A stretch of DNA of 50,233 bases, taken from contig JAPKYA010000012.1 of assembly GCA_026394565.1 (NCBI GenBank), forward strand, positions 1-50,233, read 5' to 3'. Below the pieces are notes generated by a model. That model was not told the DNA's origin. It made no database searches and saw nothing but the letters and a program-made list of their open reading frames with translations. A program made the position numbers and the translations under genes. The stretch comes from Methanothrix sp. (GTDB lineage Archaea; Halobacteriota; Methanosarcinia; Methanotrichales; Methanotrichaceae). Positions 35,937 to 46,347 of the stretch are shown here, in pieces (the first letter of the stretch is position 1; each line of letters starts with the position of its first letter).

Positions 35937-36470
35937 CTAAAAAATGTCGCCCGGTGGCTTGCTGTCGCTCTTGGACACTGATATCAGGCGCTCTACACCG
36001 CTCATCTTCTCGATGAATGTCGCCACCGCGGCCGGCACCAGCCCGGCCCAGTCACCATTCTCCCTCATCAGCTTCCTGATGGCCGTCCCGGAGTAAAGGT
36101 CTCTCTGGTACATAGGCAGCTTTCTTATCAGAATGCCCGCCTCAGAGATGAGTTGGACCACCAGAGGATTGTTGGAATAGACCACATCAAAGCTTGGAAC
36201 CATGGATTGCAGGTGAGAGACCCATACAGAGTTTCTTTTGATGTCCTGTAAAGGCGTGACGATAGAGCGCTCTCTCAGATCGCTTTCGCCTAAAGCGGCA
36301 TAAATCATCTCCATCCTCTCGCCGCCGGTGAAGGGATTCTCGGGGGTGTGGCTCTCCTGGGCGCTGCCGATTACTATTACTATCTCCTCTACCTCCTCTG
36401 CGATCTTCTCCAAGACCGCCTGATGCCCCAGGTGATAGGGCTGGAAGCGCCCGATGTAGAGAGCGCGCAT
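35937..36470 (-). CDS. Nicotinamide-nucleotide adenylyltransferase, archaeal type
   Basis: 177 residues from the ATG at 36470. It transfers AMP from ATP to NMN to make NAD. The nucleotidyltransferase motif is GRFQPYHLGHQ (residues about 7-17), the second motif is YSGTAIRKLM, and GSAQESHTPENPFTGGER between them is typical of the archaeal enzyme. A TTG at 36479 inside the mer stop would add three residues (M-K-I) but is less likely. It is the last gene of a six-gene operon with mer. NAD and F420 metabolism placed together may be meaningful, since the window also begins with an NADH/F420-type redox operon. Confidence 0.93.
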   Translation of the reverse strand: MRALYIGRFQPYHLGHQAVLEKIAEEVEEIVIVIGSAQESHTPENPFTGGERMEMIYAALGESDLRERSIVTPLQDIKRNSVWVSHLQSMVPSFDVVYSNNPLVVQLISEAGILIRKLPMYQRDLYSGTAIRKLMRENGDWAGLVPAAVATFIEKMSGVERLISVSKSDSKPPGDIF

Positions 36471-36475
36471 GATTT

Positions 36476-38221
<1,746 letters not shown>

Positions 38222-38225
<4 letters not shown>

Positions 38226-39436
38226 TTTATTGTTTCCGCTACTATTATCCCTCTCCTCTCCAGCTCCTGCATGAAAACGCGATAGGCATCATCTTTGATG
38301 GCGTCTTCAGGGGCTACGATGCCTTTTTCCTTGATCTCTCCCTTCGCCAGCAGCCTGGCCGCTACCGCCGCAGAGGAGCCCGTTACCCTGGCCATGGCAG
38401 AGATGCCGTTCGCACTATCCGCACCTGTCCACATGAAACAGTCCGTCTGCTTTTCCTTTCCCCATGCAGTGTTCCACATGACGCAGACGTCCTCGTCGCC
38501 CGGAAGAGGTCGAAGCCGCGGCTCGATCAGCAACAAAAAGATGTCTCTAGGCCGGACGGCAACGCCGGCAAAGTTCAGGGGCTCGATATCCAGAAGGCCG
38601 CAATCCTTGAGGGTGTCAATAGCCTGCCAGTGGCCAGGCCAGCGAATTGTCTTCTCCGAAAAGCTCAACAGGCGGCTGCGGGTATAAAGGAAGCTGGGCA
38701 TGCCCGGAGTGATGGCGCATTCCAGCTCTTCATCCTGCCCGCACTCCTGAAAACGAAAGCTCTCCCGTTCGGAGGTGGCTTTCACCTCAGCGATCTTGCC
38801 GTCCTGGATGGTTCGGACATTAACCATGTACTCGCGCAGCACATGTTCGAAGGACCAGGTGATCATGTACTGCAGAGGATGGCGTGCTGCCGCCTTCCGG
38901 CTGGGAATGCCGCCCACGCGCGCCACCGCCGAGGTAGCCTGCACCTTTCTAATTCCTTCAGCCAAAGTCACATTGGCCAGGCCCGGAGCAAAGCCCATGC
39001 CGTCCAGCAGGGTGACGCCGCAGTCGCGTGCTCTCTTGTGCAGGGACTCGCCGTAATCATCCAGGCTCATGCCCGCCTGGGCCTCCAGCCCTTCCGTCTC
39101 GTAAGGGTCCGGCCTTCTGTGGTACTCCTCCAGGATGTCCACCACATTCAAGCCCGTGCCAATGGCTGTCTCAATGGTTTTGTAGCTGCCTTTTCGGTCG
39201 GGCAGGGTGATGATGCCCACATCGTACTCCTGCATGAGCGCTCGCGCTTTTCTGGCGTCGGCGATGTCCAGGACGTGGGCAACGACCTTCTCGCTGCCGA
39301 TCCATTTCAGGGTCTTGTCCAGGGAAGGAGAGCTTCTGCCCACGATGCCCACTGCCTCTGCTCCGCCGTAGCGGGCCAGGTCCCAGGCTACAGCCGAGCC
39401 GATCCTGCCAGTGCCGCCGAAGACGAGTGCTTTCAA
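38222..39436 (-). CDS. Saccharopine-dehydrogenase-family NAD(P)-dependent oxidoreductase
   Basis: 404 residues from TTG 39436. The N-terminal Rossmann motif is ALVFGGTGRIGSAVAWDLAR, followed by VVDILEEYHRRPDPYETE and GVTLLDGMGFAPGLANV in the catalytic domain. These place it in the saccharopine dehydrogenase/reductase family (related to carboxynorspermidine and lysine pathway enzymes). The specific substrate cannot be read. The start is set by GGAGG about 9 nt upstream of the TTG; the longer frame from 39502 begins inside the OB-fold gene. The second-to-last codons overlap the DUF62 ATG (ATGA). A member of the mer operon. Confidence 0.8.
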
Positions 39437-39458
39437 TTCCTTTCCTCCATTGCGTTTT

Positions 39459-39842
39459 TCATGCGGAAAGCACCTGGACATCTGCCTGCCTGGAAACCAC
39501 AAGCTCTTCGTTGCTCTGAAAAGCCGAGATGGTCCCTCTGATCTTTACCCGGTCTCCGGCTTGAATCCGAGCTTGAAGCTCCTTCGCGCCCGCTCTGGCC
39601 GGAATGAAAATCGGAAGCGATGTCGAGCCCAGCTTGAGAAGCAGGTTGCCGCCGCTCTTGGTGGGCTTTATCTCCAAAACCAGTCCTTCCACGGTAAGGC
39701 CTGCGTCCTTTTGGGGTGAAGAATCAGAAGAACTATCCAGATCACCCTCTCCGGGAGCGAAGGCCCAGAATGCCACGGCCAGAGATCCCAGGGCCATGAG
39801 GAGCAATACTACTACTATCTTCTCTTCCTTTTGCATCCTCAT
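39459..39842 (-). CDS. Membrane-anchored OB-fold protein
   Basis: 127 residues. The N-terminal helix KIVVVLLLMALGSLAVAFWAF (about 8-28) anchors it to the membrane or is a signal anchor. The following segment GEGDLDSSSDSSPQKD is a linker. The C-terminal 80 residues (VEGLVLEIKPTKSGGNLLLK; GDRVKIRGTISAFQSNEELV) have the five-strand OB-fold look of a nucleic-acid- or ligand-binding domain outside the membrane. It is 22 bp upstream of the saccharopine-dehydrogenase-like gene in the same operon. Function is unknown. Confidence 0.7.
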   Translation of the reverse strand: MRMQKEEKIVVVLLLMALGSLAVAFWAFAPGEGDLDSSSDSSPQKDAGLTVEGLVLEIKPTKSGGNLLLKLGSTSLPIFIPARAGAKELQARIQAGDRVKIRGTISAFQSNEELVVSRQADVQVLSA

Positions 39843-39917
39843 GATCTCTTATCCCTGCGATGAAGCCAAGGCTACGGCGCAAGCTCTGCGCGATTATGTG
39901 AAAAATGTTTTATATTA

Positions 39918-40094
39918 TTATTTTTTCTCTTCCGGCTTAGCTCCGAAGCGCTCCTGCCAGCCCTTCTCCAGGTGCTCCAGGCAGATGTCGCATACGCCCT
40001 TGTATGCACCCTCGGGGTAGGTGAGGTTGTGGACGGGGGCCTTTATGGGAAAGAGCAGCGGTCGTGCACGAGTACATAGTTCGCAATCAGCCAT
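39918..40094 (-). CDS. 58-residue zinc-ribbon-like protein
   Basis: 58 residues, MADCELCTRARPLLFPI then KGVCDICLEHLEKGWQERFG. Two C-x2-C pairs (CELC and CDIC) form a small zinc site. GGAGATG about 9 nt upstream of the ATG at 40094 is a Shine-Dalgarno. The stop is at 39918. It is first in the operon that continues with the OB-fold protein, saccharopine-dehydrogenase-like enzyme, DUF62, mer and NMN adenylyltransferase. It lies 75 bp upstream of the OB-fold gene. Small Cys-rich proteins of this type can be regulators or metal-binding partners. Confidence 0.7.
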   Translation of the reverse strand: MADCELCTRARPLLFPIKAPVHNLTYPEGAYKGVCDICLEHLEKGWQERFGAKPEEKK

Positions 40095-40191
40095 TTGAAT
40101 TCATCTCCAATAGGAAGTGTGTTAGTAGTTCCTATTGTTTAAGTTTTCTCCTGCTAAAAATCTCACCTAAATTAAAATTTACACCACATTC

Positions 40192-40788
40192 TTATTTCTT
40201 TATTTTAAGGTTTATCGGTATTGATTCGCTGAAATCCTTGTGGTCAGTCCTAGCTACGATATAGATTGATCCGATATATTTATTTGGTGATGAATTTGTC
40301 GGAATATTAAAGCTAATTTTAAATTTCTTAATTTCGCCTTTTTTTAATTCAATGACAAAATCCGGTTCTAAGGAAACCCAATTAACTCTGCTATTATTAT
40401 TGATCCCTGTAATGGTTAGATTGATTCCATTCAGATCTGCTCCCATATTTGTAATTGAAAGATCACTGCTATTGGAATAAGGAGAACTAATGTTTTCATC
40501 TATTGTCTTAGGTTCAATATATAGATTCATAGGAGGATACATCGACAACAATATTGCAAATGATAAAGATAAAAAGATAAATACTGAAAAAAAACCATGT
40601 ATACTCTTAAGCTCAGGAGCAATAAAGGGAATATGTTTTTTTAAATCAGATAAATAAAGACCAATTGATATAATAAATGTTATAACTATAAAAACAGGCA
40701 AGGCATCTCTAATACCGATGATTGCAGCAGACATTATTGCAAATAGAAGCTCCATTAATCCAACGACAATGATTCCATCGGCGAACAC
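40192..40788 (-). CDS. Membrane protein with C-terminal extracytoplasmic beta domain
   Basis: 198 residues. Three hydrophobic helices (about 4-25, 29-48, 66-85) are followed by a soluble C-terminal region of about 110 residues with Asn-rich loops and alternating strands (NLTITGINNNSRVNWVSL; FKISFNIPTNSSPNKYIGSI), resembling a CARDB or Ig-like domain. The GTG start is supported by GGAG about 8 nt upstream. No function is recognised. It is AT-rich compared with the flanking genes and is co-directional with the next gene upstream (24-bp gap), which is also an AT-rich membrane protein. Confidence 0.65.
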   Translation of the reverse strand: MFADGIIVVGLMELLFAIMSAAIIGIRDALPVFIVITFIISIGLYLSDLKKHIPFIAPELKSIHGFFSVFIFLSLSFAILLSMYPPMNLYIEPKTIDENISSPYSNSSDLSITNMGADLNGINLTITGINNNSRVNWVSLEPDFVIELKKGEIKKFKISFNIPTNSSPNKYIGSIYIVARTDHKDFSESIPINLKIKK

Positions 40789-40812
40789 GATTATTTCTCC
40801 AAATTAACTGCC

Positions 40813-41622
40813 CTAGTAGGTTTTGGTCTCCTTCGTAGTATGTGTCGTTTGTTTGCCATTTGTTGTAGTTTTCTCGGAATGAGTACTACTCCCGCTGCCA
40901 CCTTTTGAAGTATCGCTCGTGTCTGATTTTTCTACATTTGGTTTATATATTACTGTAGTGTGTGTGTTTTCAATCGTGCTTTTGGTTGGAATTACCTCAA
41001 GATATCCCAGTATGGCTGAGAACAGCGATTCATTGTATCTCAAATACGCAACATAACTGCTATTGAGGCATACCCATGCCAGAGAAAAAGATAAAAGAAA
41101 AATCAATAAAGCATAATGCCAGGGAATGTTCATTGTCTCAAAAATATAAAACGGCACGACAAAACTAAATGGCAAGAGAGAGATAAATGTATTCGAATAA
41201 AACTCGGAATAGCAGTAAGTTTCCTCAATGAGGTATTGATTTAAAGTTGTGCCTCCGCATTTTTTAAAAAAAAAGCTGCGGGCTAATTTTTTGGGGGTTG
41301 CATTATCCTGCTTGGCAATACTGAAGCATTTATCCCTTAGATTCATTATTGTACAATAACGTGTTGTTTTGTCAAAAAATCGGTCTTCAATAATAGAATG
41401 ATGAATTCCATCCAAAATTATACCTAATATCGATCCTATCAATAATATAAAACCAGAAAAAGAAATTAAACCTTCAATTCCTTTGGCAAACACAAACGAG
41501 GAAAGATCATCTGGGCTCCATATATCCAGAAGCATAAAAAGAGTTATTGCAGAGAAAAAACCCGGAAACGTATGGGCGAGTAGATGCTCAAATTTAAATA
41601 GAGATGGGATCTCGGTAGCCAT
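40813..41622 (-). CDS. Hypothetical multi-pass membrane protein with Thr/Ser-rich tail
   Basis: 269 residues from the ATG at 41622, chosen because GGAGGAAATA directly precedes it; an earlier in-frame start at 41640 reads through this Shine-Dalgarno. About four hydrophobic segments (near 25-40, 50-70, 145-165, 172-195) and a polar middle region precede a C-terminal tail of about 50 residues (EKSDTSDTSKGGSGSSTHSE) that is low-complexity. No family is recognised. The gene is strongly AT-rich, like its downstream partner, so the pair may be a recent import. Confidence 0.6.
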   Translation of the reverse strand: MATEIPSLFKFEHLLAHTFPGFFSAITLFMLLDIWSPDDLSSFVFAKGIEGLISFSGFILLIGSILGIILDGIHHSIIEDRFFDKTTRYCTIMNLRDKCFSIAKQDNATPKKLARSFFFKKCGGTTLNQYLIEETYCYSEFYSNTFISLLPFSFVVPFYIFETMNIPWHYALLIFLLSFSLAWVCLNSSYVAYLRYNESLFSAILGYLEVIPTKSTIENTHTTVIYKPNVEKSDTSDTSKGGSGSSTHSEKTTTNGKQTTHTTKETKTY

Positions 41623-41798
41623 TATTTCCTCCAAATCCAAGGCTAAAGCACAGTCACCAAATTTGGATCTCTTATATCAAGCTTAACTATAAATAAGTTT
41701 CGTGTATCAACATATATTTATCCCATCCAAAAATATTCTGCCTACACACCTAACAGACAATGTTAGAATCATTTTTAAAAAAATTAGCAAAACAAAAG

Positions 41799-42089
41799 CT
41801 ATCTCGATTTCTGCGCCCTGTATGCCTCGATATCTCCCATAACAATCTTTGGATGGCTGTTGTGCTTGAAGCCCTCCACCACGGCATGGTCCACCCCCTC
41901 TGCCTCAAGCTCGGCCAGCGCAAAGTCCAGACCCCCGCGCTCCCTCTTCACCATAAGATGCGCCACTCCCAGACCAATAACCACATCCGTCCCGGCATCG
42001 AAGTGACGCTTGGTGTCGCCCCGGTCCATTGGATGGCCGGCCATATTCTTGATTATGCCCACCTTGCCATGCTTGGCCAGCGAGGCCAC
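41799..42089 (-). pseudogene. MobB-like protein lacking its P-loop
   Basis: 96 residues from a GTG at 42089. The body (HGKVGIIKNMAGHPMDRGDT, then GTDVVIGLGVAHLM; VDHAVVEGFK) matches the molybdopterin-guanine dinucleotide biosynthesis protein B family. The family's N-terminal P-loop, which ends GKT before LVASL, is missing. Upstream in frame the sequence reads HGREAALVASLAKHG right after a stop (TGA at 42113-42111). The product is about 60 residues shorter than usual. A truncated adaptor could still bind partners, but loss of nucleotide binding points to decay. It lies downstream of radB. Confidence 0.5.
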
Positions 42090-42165
42090 CAGGGCGGCCT
42101 CTCGCCCGTGTCATATCCTGGCCTTCGGCTGCACTCTTGTCTTTGGGACAGATCTGTGGTTCTTT

Positions 42166-42831
42166 TTACTCCACGCCGCGAGCGGTCAGCCGGAAATCCG
42201 CCGTTCCTCCCTCCGGGGAAGAGCGGTGCTTCATGAGCCGGGCGCTGCGCAAACCCTCTCCTTTCTTCTCCAAAAAGATGATGGCCTTGCAAATGTGCTC
42301 CAGGCCCGTTCCCCCTATTGGCCGCAGCGCTTTGTTCTCGATGTCCGTGTAGACCTGATTGGTTATTACTACGGGAATCCTGTGCTTGCGAGCAATTTCC
42401 TGCAGCTCGGAGAGCTGGACGGTTAAAGTTCGGCGAATAGAACGGTTATCCTCCGCCTCCAGAAGCACGCGATAAAGGGATGTTGCCGAATCGAGAATTA
42501 TCAGGCCTAAATCTCGGCCGGCGATCTTGGATGCCTCGCGAATGGCTATTGCCTGCTGCTCCAGGCTCATGGGCTCAAAGATCATGATCTTCGCGGCCAT
42601 CTCTTCTGCACCGGGACCGGCGATCTGTTTGAACCTCTCCGCGGAAAAGCCCTCAGTATCTATGAATATGACGCGTAGATCGCGAGCCACGGCCTGGACC
42701 GCCAGTTGCATAACTATGTTGCTTTTTCCCGTGCCCGACTCACCGTAAAGCTGGCTTATTATGCCCGATTCAAATCCCCCGCCTAAGAGAAGATCCAGGC
42801 TCTGGCAGCCGGAAGGCAAACGGTCAAGCAT
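42166..42831 (-). CDS. radB: DNA repair and recombination protein RadB
   Basis: 221 residues, normal for RadB, the euryarchaeal RadA paralogue that helps recombination but has no strand-exchange activity. The N-terminal helix-hairpin-helix domain of RadA is absent, as in all RadB. LYGESGTGKSNIVMQLA is Walker A and DLGLIILDSATSL is Walker B, followed by VVITNQVYTDIE. It is 13 bp downstream of the DUF447 gene and heads toward the mobB remnant, inside the mmp9-citG-DUF447-radB operon. The family role is established; the operon partners suggest co-expression with cofactor genes. Confidence 0.95.
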   Translation of the reverse strand: MLDRLPSGCQSLDLLLGGGFESGIISQLYGESGTGKSNIVMQLAVQAVARDLRVIFIDTEGFSAERFKQIAGPGAEEMAAKIMIFEPMSLEQQAIAIREASKIAGRDLGLIILDSATSLYRVLLEAEDNRSIRRTLTVQLSELQEIARKHRIPVVITNQVYTDIENKALRPIGGTGLEHICKAIIFLEKKGEGLRSARLMKHRSSPEGGTADFRLTARGVE

Positions 42832-42844
42832 CGTTGTGAATCAC

Positions 42845-43438
42845 CTATCTTACATGAGTGAAGCTATCGATCCTATCCATTAGCCGGTCCATGGCCTCCC
42901 TCTCCCTGGGACCGCCACAGCGGTTGATGATCCTTTGCATCTTCATCATCTCCTCGAAATAGGAATCGGTGCGAAGAGCCAGATACCTGGTGGCGGCAAC
43001 CGCCGCTTCAATCACAAGATTTGCACCCCGGTTGCAGGCGCGAAAGTCTCTATGCAAAACCTCGCCCTTAACCAGCTCTACCTTGGCGATGATGATATCC
43101 GTGGCAAAAGCCTCGCATTTAAAGAGCCCCCAGGCTTCTGCCTCTTTCAGCACGGGCAATTCTTCCCGACGCGTGAAATATTCCGGATCAAGGTCTTCTA
43201 TTGCCGTCTCCGCGAAAAGCCAGGCGTCATGGCTGATATTGGCCACAAACCATCCCTTAGTCAGGACGTTTTCATAGGTATGAGTTCCCAAGAAAAGCCG
43301 CACATAAAGGCTCTCTCCATCTCTGATGATGCCCAGAGGTGCGGCATTGATTCTGCCTGCTCTCTCCGTAGTTGCGATTACCTCGTTTATGCCGTCAAAT
43401 ATACCCAGCTCATCTAAAGCGTCATTTCCATAAAACAT
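42845..43438 (-). CDS. DUF447 flavin-binding-like protein (MTH863 family)
   Basis: 197 residues. The motif NEVIATTERAGRINAAPLGI at the N-terminus and GWFVANISHDAWLFAETAIE, with FTRREELPVLKEAEAW, match DUF447, an FMN-binding split-barrel family of methanogens and methylotrophs. In bacterial methylotrophs such genes lie in methanopterin/methanofuran biosynthesis clusters, and the family is often next to a CitG-like gene, as here. Function is not established. It is 2 bp from the CitG-like gene and 13 bp from radB. Confidence 0.8.
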   Translation of the reverse strand: MFYGNDALDELGIFDGINEVIATTERAGRINAAPLGIIRDGESLYVRLFLGTHTYENVLTKGWFVANISHDAWLFAETAIEDLDPEYFTRREELPVLKEAEAWGLFKCEAFATDIIIAKVELVKGEVLHRDFRACNRGANLVIEAAVAATRYLALRTDSYFEEMMKMQRIINRCGGPREREAMDRLMDRIDSFTHVR

Positions 43439-43440
43439 TA

Positions 43441-44283
43441 TTAAAACCTCAAATCCCTCAGAAGGGAGATAAATAAAGATGCTGCAATCAGGTCGGCCGT
43501 GGACCCGGGATTGATGTCCTGCGCCAGAAGATCGCGGTCAAGCTGATGAGCCTTGCCAAGGGTGTCATCCAGGAGCGCATCGCCAGCCCGGCACGAGACC
43601 TGATGGGCCAACTCCCCCCCAAATTTGGCGCAAATCAGGCTGTCGGGCACCTCTGCCAGCGCCTCCAGGAAGGTTCTGACCACGCCGTCGTTCAGGCCCC
43701 ATCTTTTGGTCTGCTCGGCCAATCTATCTGCGAGCAGAAATGAGCGCTCATAGTTGGTGGACCATTCGCGAGCCACAATGTCATGATTAGAGGAGAGCCT
43801 CATCAGCTCCAGCAGAGTCTTGCCGCTGTCGCGAACGGCTTTTCGCGAGTTCTTATCTTTCAAGCTGAAATTGTCCACCTCGGCAACTCTGGCTTTGGCC
43901 TTCTCGAAGGCGCTGTAAAAGTCGATGGCATCGATTACGGTGGTCTTCTCCAGAACATCTTTTAGCTCCGCCTGCAATTCGCCGGTCTTTGCGGCAGCGA
44001 TCGCTATGGGAATCATGAGAACCAGAGAGCCGAAGTGAGTGTTGCTGCTTAAATTCCAGGTCTGCCAGGCTTCTATCCCCTCTAGAATAAGCGAGCCCGC
44101 GCTTCCTTTGCCAAGGGCGGCTTTGCGAAAGACGGGGTAAGCGGAAACGGCGCTTGTCAGGAAGTGATGAAAGCCGATATCGGAAAAGTCGTGGCAGCGA
44201 TCCACATTGCCGGGCTTGGGACTGGAGGAAAGCTCAAAGAGCATAGCCAGCACTGCGCACTGGGCCACGCGATCAGGACTCAT
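43441..44283 (-). CDS. CitG/MdcB-family triphosphoribosyl-dephospho-CoA synthase-like protein
   Basis: 280 residues. Conserved segments are ELSSSPKPGNVDRCHDFSDI, SSNTHFGSLVLMIPIAIAAA and QDINPGSTADLIAASLFI. In bacteria CitG makes the precursor of a citrate-lyase prosthetic group, a role that makes no sense in a methanogen. Archaeal and methylotroph homologues occur near H4MPT or methanofuran genes, so a coenzyme-ribosylation or ATP-dependent adenine-release reaction in C1 cofactor synthesis is more likely. It is 15 bp downstream of mmp9 and 2 bp upstream of DUF447. Confidence 0.82.
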   Translation of the reverse strand: MSPDRVAQCAVLAMLFELSSSPKPGNVDRCHDFSDIGFHHFLTSAVSAYPVFRKAALGKGSAGSLILEGIEAWQTWNLSSNTHFGSLVLMIPIAIAAAKTGELQAELKDVLEKTTVIDAIDFYSAFEKAKARVAEVDNFSLKDKNSRKAVRDSGKTLLELMRLSSNHDIVAREWSTNYERSFLLADRLAEQTKRWGLNDGVVRTFLEALAEVPDSLICAKFGGELAHQVSCRAGDALLDDTLGKAHQLDRDLLAQDINPGSTADLIAASLFISLLRDLRF

Positions 44284-44298
44284 GTCTTATCAGCAGGA

Positions 44299-45270
44299 TT
44301 AGGAAAGAAGCTCTTTTGCCAGCTTCTTTTTCAGTTCCATGTACTCCTTTGCCGAAAGCCCGATTCTGGACAATGCTGCATCTCGAAGATAGCACTGCTT
44401 GCTTATTTTGCAGCACCAGACAAGGCTGCCAAAGCAGGTTCCATCGCCCTTCTCCAGGGGTGTGCCCTTGGCAAAGGAGAGCTTCTTTTGCACAAACTCC
44501 TCCGGCGTCATTCCTGCCCTTTTCAGAGCGCCCAGGACCGGGCAGTTCTTGACGGGAGGGCAGCAGAAGGCCAGGCCGCGCAGGTCGCCGCCCGCGCAGA
44601 TGTGCTTGGGTGCATTGCACCAGCCGCTCAAAGAGTCGTACTCCTGCAATGCCCCGGAGAGCCACTGTGCAAACTCGGGGTCCGCCCCCCGCAAAGATAC
44701 TACATCCGCACCCATGGCCAGCAGATTCCTGGCATCTTCAAACTCGCCGATATCGGCCAGGGCCATGATGACCGGACCTCTGCTGTCCTTTGCCTTCTTG
44801 ACCATTTTTGGTCCGGCTCCGTTCAGGCCGCGCAGGTCGAGGTGAATTATGTCCAGCTCGCTCTCATTGAGCTTTTCTAAAAGAGCATTGGATAGGTCTT
44901 CCGGCCTTATCCTCAGGGAGAGGGTGACGCCGCAGCGCTTTAGGCGGGGAATGAGCTCCAGAAGACGGATTGGGTCGCGAATCTTGGAAAGCCGGAGGTC
45001 GAGCAGGCAGAGATTTCGGCTCGCGAGCCGGGCTGCCTCCAAAAGGGGCTCATCGCGAGAACAGGTGGCGGACAGTCCAAAGGCACCTTTTTCTTTCCTG
45101 GATTTTTCGCTGATTTTTTCTAAACTGGCCTGCATCTCATCGAGAGGGACCTCATCCAGATCGAAGTCATCCAGCAAGAGCAAGCCCGCTGCATTGTTAA
45201 AGTCGGGCTTGTTATGTGAAGAAATAACGGCAATGGGATTATCGATATGCAGATATCCTACTTCAAGCAT
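44299..45270 (-). CDS. Methanogenesis marker 9 protein
   Basis: 323 residues. The N-terminal two thirds look like a TIM barrel related to dihydrouridine synthase (ADIGEFEDARNLLAMGADVV). The C-terminal part is cysteine-rich: CNAPKHICAGGDLRGLAFCC, KNCPVLG, then GTCFGSLVWCCKISKQCYLRD. At least nine cysteines suggest iron-sulfur clusters. This C-terminus is the diagnostic part of the methanogenesis marker 9 family, found almost only in methanogens and relatives. Function is unknown. It is first in the operon with CitG-like, DUF447 and radB genes and is divergent from the next gene (147-bp gap). Confidence 0.9.
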   Translation of the reverse strand: MLEVGYLHIDNPIAVISSHNKPDFNNAAGLLLLDDFDLDEVPLDEMQASLEKISEKSRKEKGAFGLSATCSRDEPLLEAARLASRNLCLLDLRLSKIRDPIRLLELIPRLKRCGVTLSLRIRPEDLSNALLEKLNESELDIIHLDLRGLNGAGPKMVKKAKDSRGPVIMALADIGEFEDARNLLAMGADVVSLRGADPEFAQWLSGALQEYDSLSGWCNAPKHICAGGDLRGLAFCCPPVKNCPVLGALKRAGMTPEEFVQKKLSFAKGTPLEKGDGTCFGSLVWCCKISKQCYLRDAALSRIGLSAKEYMELKKKLAKELLS

Positions 45271-45417
45271 CGGAGTGTAATGTCGTCCCTGAAGATATCA
45301 GCCTTTCGCTGCTAATATTTCAAATTATATTTTATTTATCATGTTAGCCATTGCAGACAAGCTCGATCCTCTGCCATCTTTATATCCCAGAAAATCCTAA
45401 GGCTTTACGATGATATC

Positions 45418-45801
45418 ATGGTGACCTTCAAAGTAGATGCAGACGTGAAAGGAACGGGAAAGGATGGGGCTTTGAGCGTCCAGGTCTCCGGGGAAGAGGG
45501 CAGTCCCATATCTGCACGGATATCCGGCGATTCCAGGAGTCCCATTGCCGTGGGGCCCATAGAGGTTGCACCCATCACCATAATTCCGGATTTAGAATTG
45601 GTGGCAAAGACCATTGATTTCGGCGCTCTTATCGGTGTTTTCACAAAATTGTCCCAGGGGATCAAGGTGGATGTCGCCAATTCCGGTGCACCCCTGTCCA
45701 TAGCTCTCGGGAAGATCCCCGTGGATTTGACTATCTCCGTTTCTTCTCCTTCTCAGGAGGCGGTCTTCAAGGTGGAGATCAAAGGCACTGTAGGTGAGTA
45801 A
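45418..45801 (+). CDS. Hypothetical beta-rich protein
   Basis: 127 residues with no signal peptide or membrane helix. The sequence is a series of short strands rich in Val, Ile, Gly and Ser (FKVDADVKGTGKDGALSVQV; PIAVGPIEVAPITIIPDLEL). No family is recognised. ATG 45418 follows a TATA-like CTTTATATCC (45378-45387) by 31-40 bp. It is 7 bp upstream of the small multidrug-export gene and likely co-transcribed. A small soluble domain made mostly of beta strands could be a ligand-binding or structural protein. Confidence 0.55.
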   Translation: MVTFKVDADVKGTGKDGALSVQVSGEEGSPISARISGDSRSPIAVGPIEVAPITIIPDLELVAKTIDFGALIGVFTKLSQGIKVDVANSGAPLSIALGKIPVDLTISVSSPSQEAVFKVEIKGTVGE

Positions 45802-45808
45802 AAATTAA

Positions 45809-46279
45809 ATGGTCTTAATTCTCCCGGCCTGGCTGATAACGCTGGTGGCTGCGGCTCTTCCCGTCTCCGAGGTTCGTGGTGCCATACCGCTGGCCATAGG
45901 TGTCTACGGATACACGCCCTGGCAGGCCTATCTCTTATCCGTCTTCGGCAACCTTCTGCCCATAATTCCCCTGCTCCTCTTTCTGGGGCCTGTCTCCGAT
46001 TACATGAGGCGTTTTAGCTGGGGCGATAGGTTCTTTTCCTGGCTTTTTGCCCGTACCCGCAGGAAATACATTCAGGAGCATGAGAACTTCGGGCTGACGG
46101 CCCTGGCCATCTTTGTGGCCATACCTCTGCCCATGACCGGAGCCTGGACGGGCTGTGCCGTTGCCTTCTTGCTCGGATTTCGTTTCTGGCCGGCGTTCGC
46201 GGCTATCGCGGCAGGCGTTCTCCTCGCCGGAGTCATAGTCACGGCTACGGTGGTGGGCGTGCAGTGGCTGGTGTTTTGA
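45809..46279 (+). CDS. Small multidrug-export-type membrane protein (COG2426)
   Basis: 156 residues with about four hydrophobic helices. The N-terminal ALPVSEVRGAIPLAIGVYGY and the internal AIFVAIPLPMTGAWTGCAVA are signature segments of the Sm_multidrug_ex (DUF2426/PF06695) family, related to DedA-type proteins. The name is historical; transport substrate is not shown. A decayed second copy of the 3' end is at 47194-47240. It follows the beta-rich hypothetical gene by 7 bp. Confidence 0.85.
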   Translation: MVLILPAWLITLVAAALPVSEVRGAIPLAIGVYGYTPWQAYLLSVFGNLLPIIPLLLFLGPVSDYMRRFSWGDRFFSWLFARTRRKYIQEHENFGLTALAIFVAIPLPMTGAWTGCAVAFLLGFRFWPAFAAIAAGVLLAGVIVTATVVGVQWLVF

Positions 46280-46347
46280 GGAAGGCTGTCGGTTGTCAGG
46301 ACTGATTGCTCGAAATTTCTGGAATAAGTTAAAATAGTAATAACTCC

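Noticed and set aside
44164-44880. 238-residue plus-strand frame opposite mmp9 and citG
   Set aside because: It runs antisense to two genes with clear families and has no recognisable motif.
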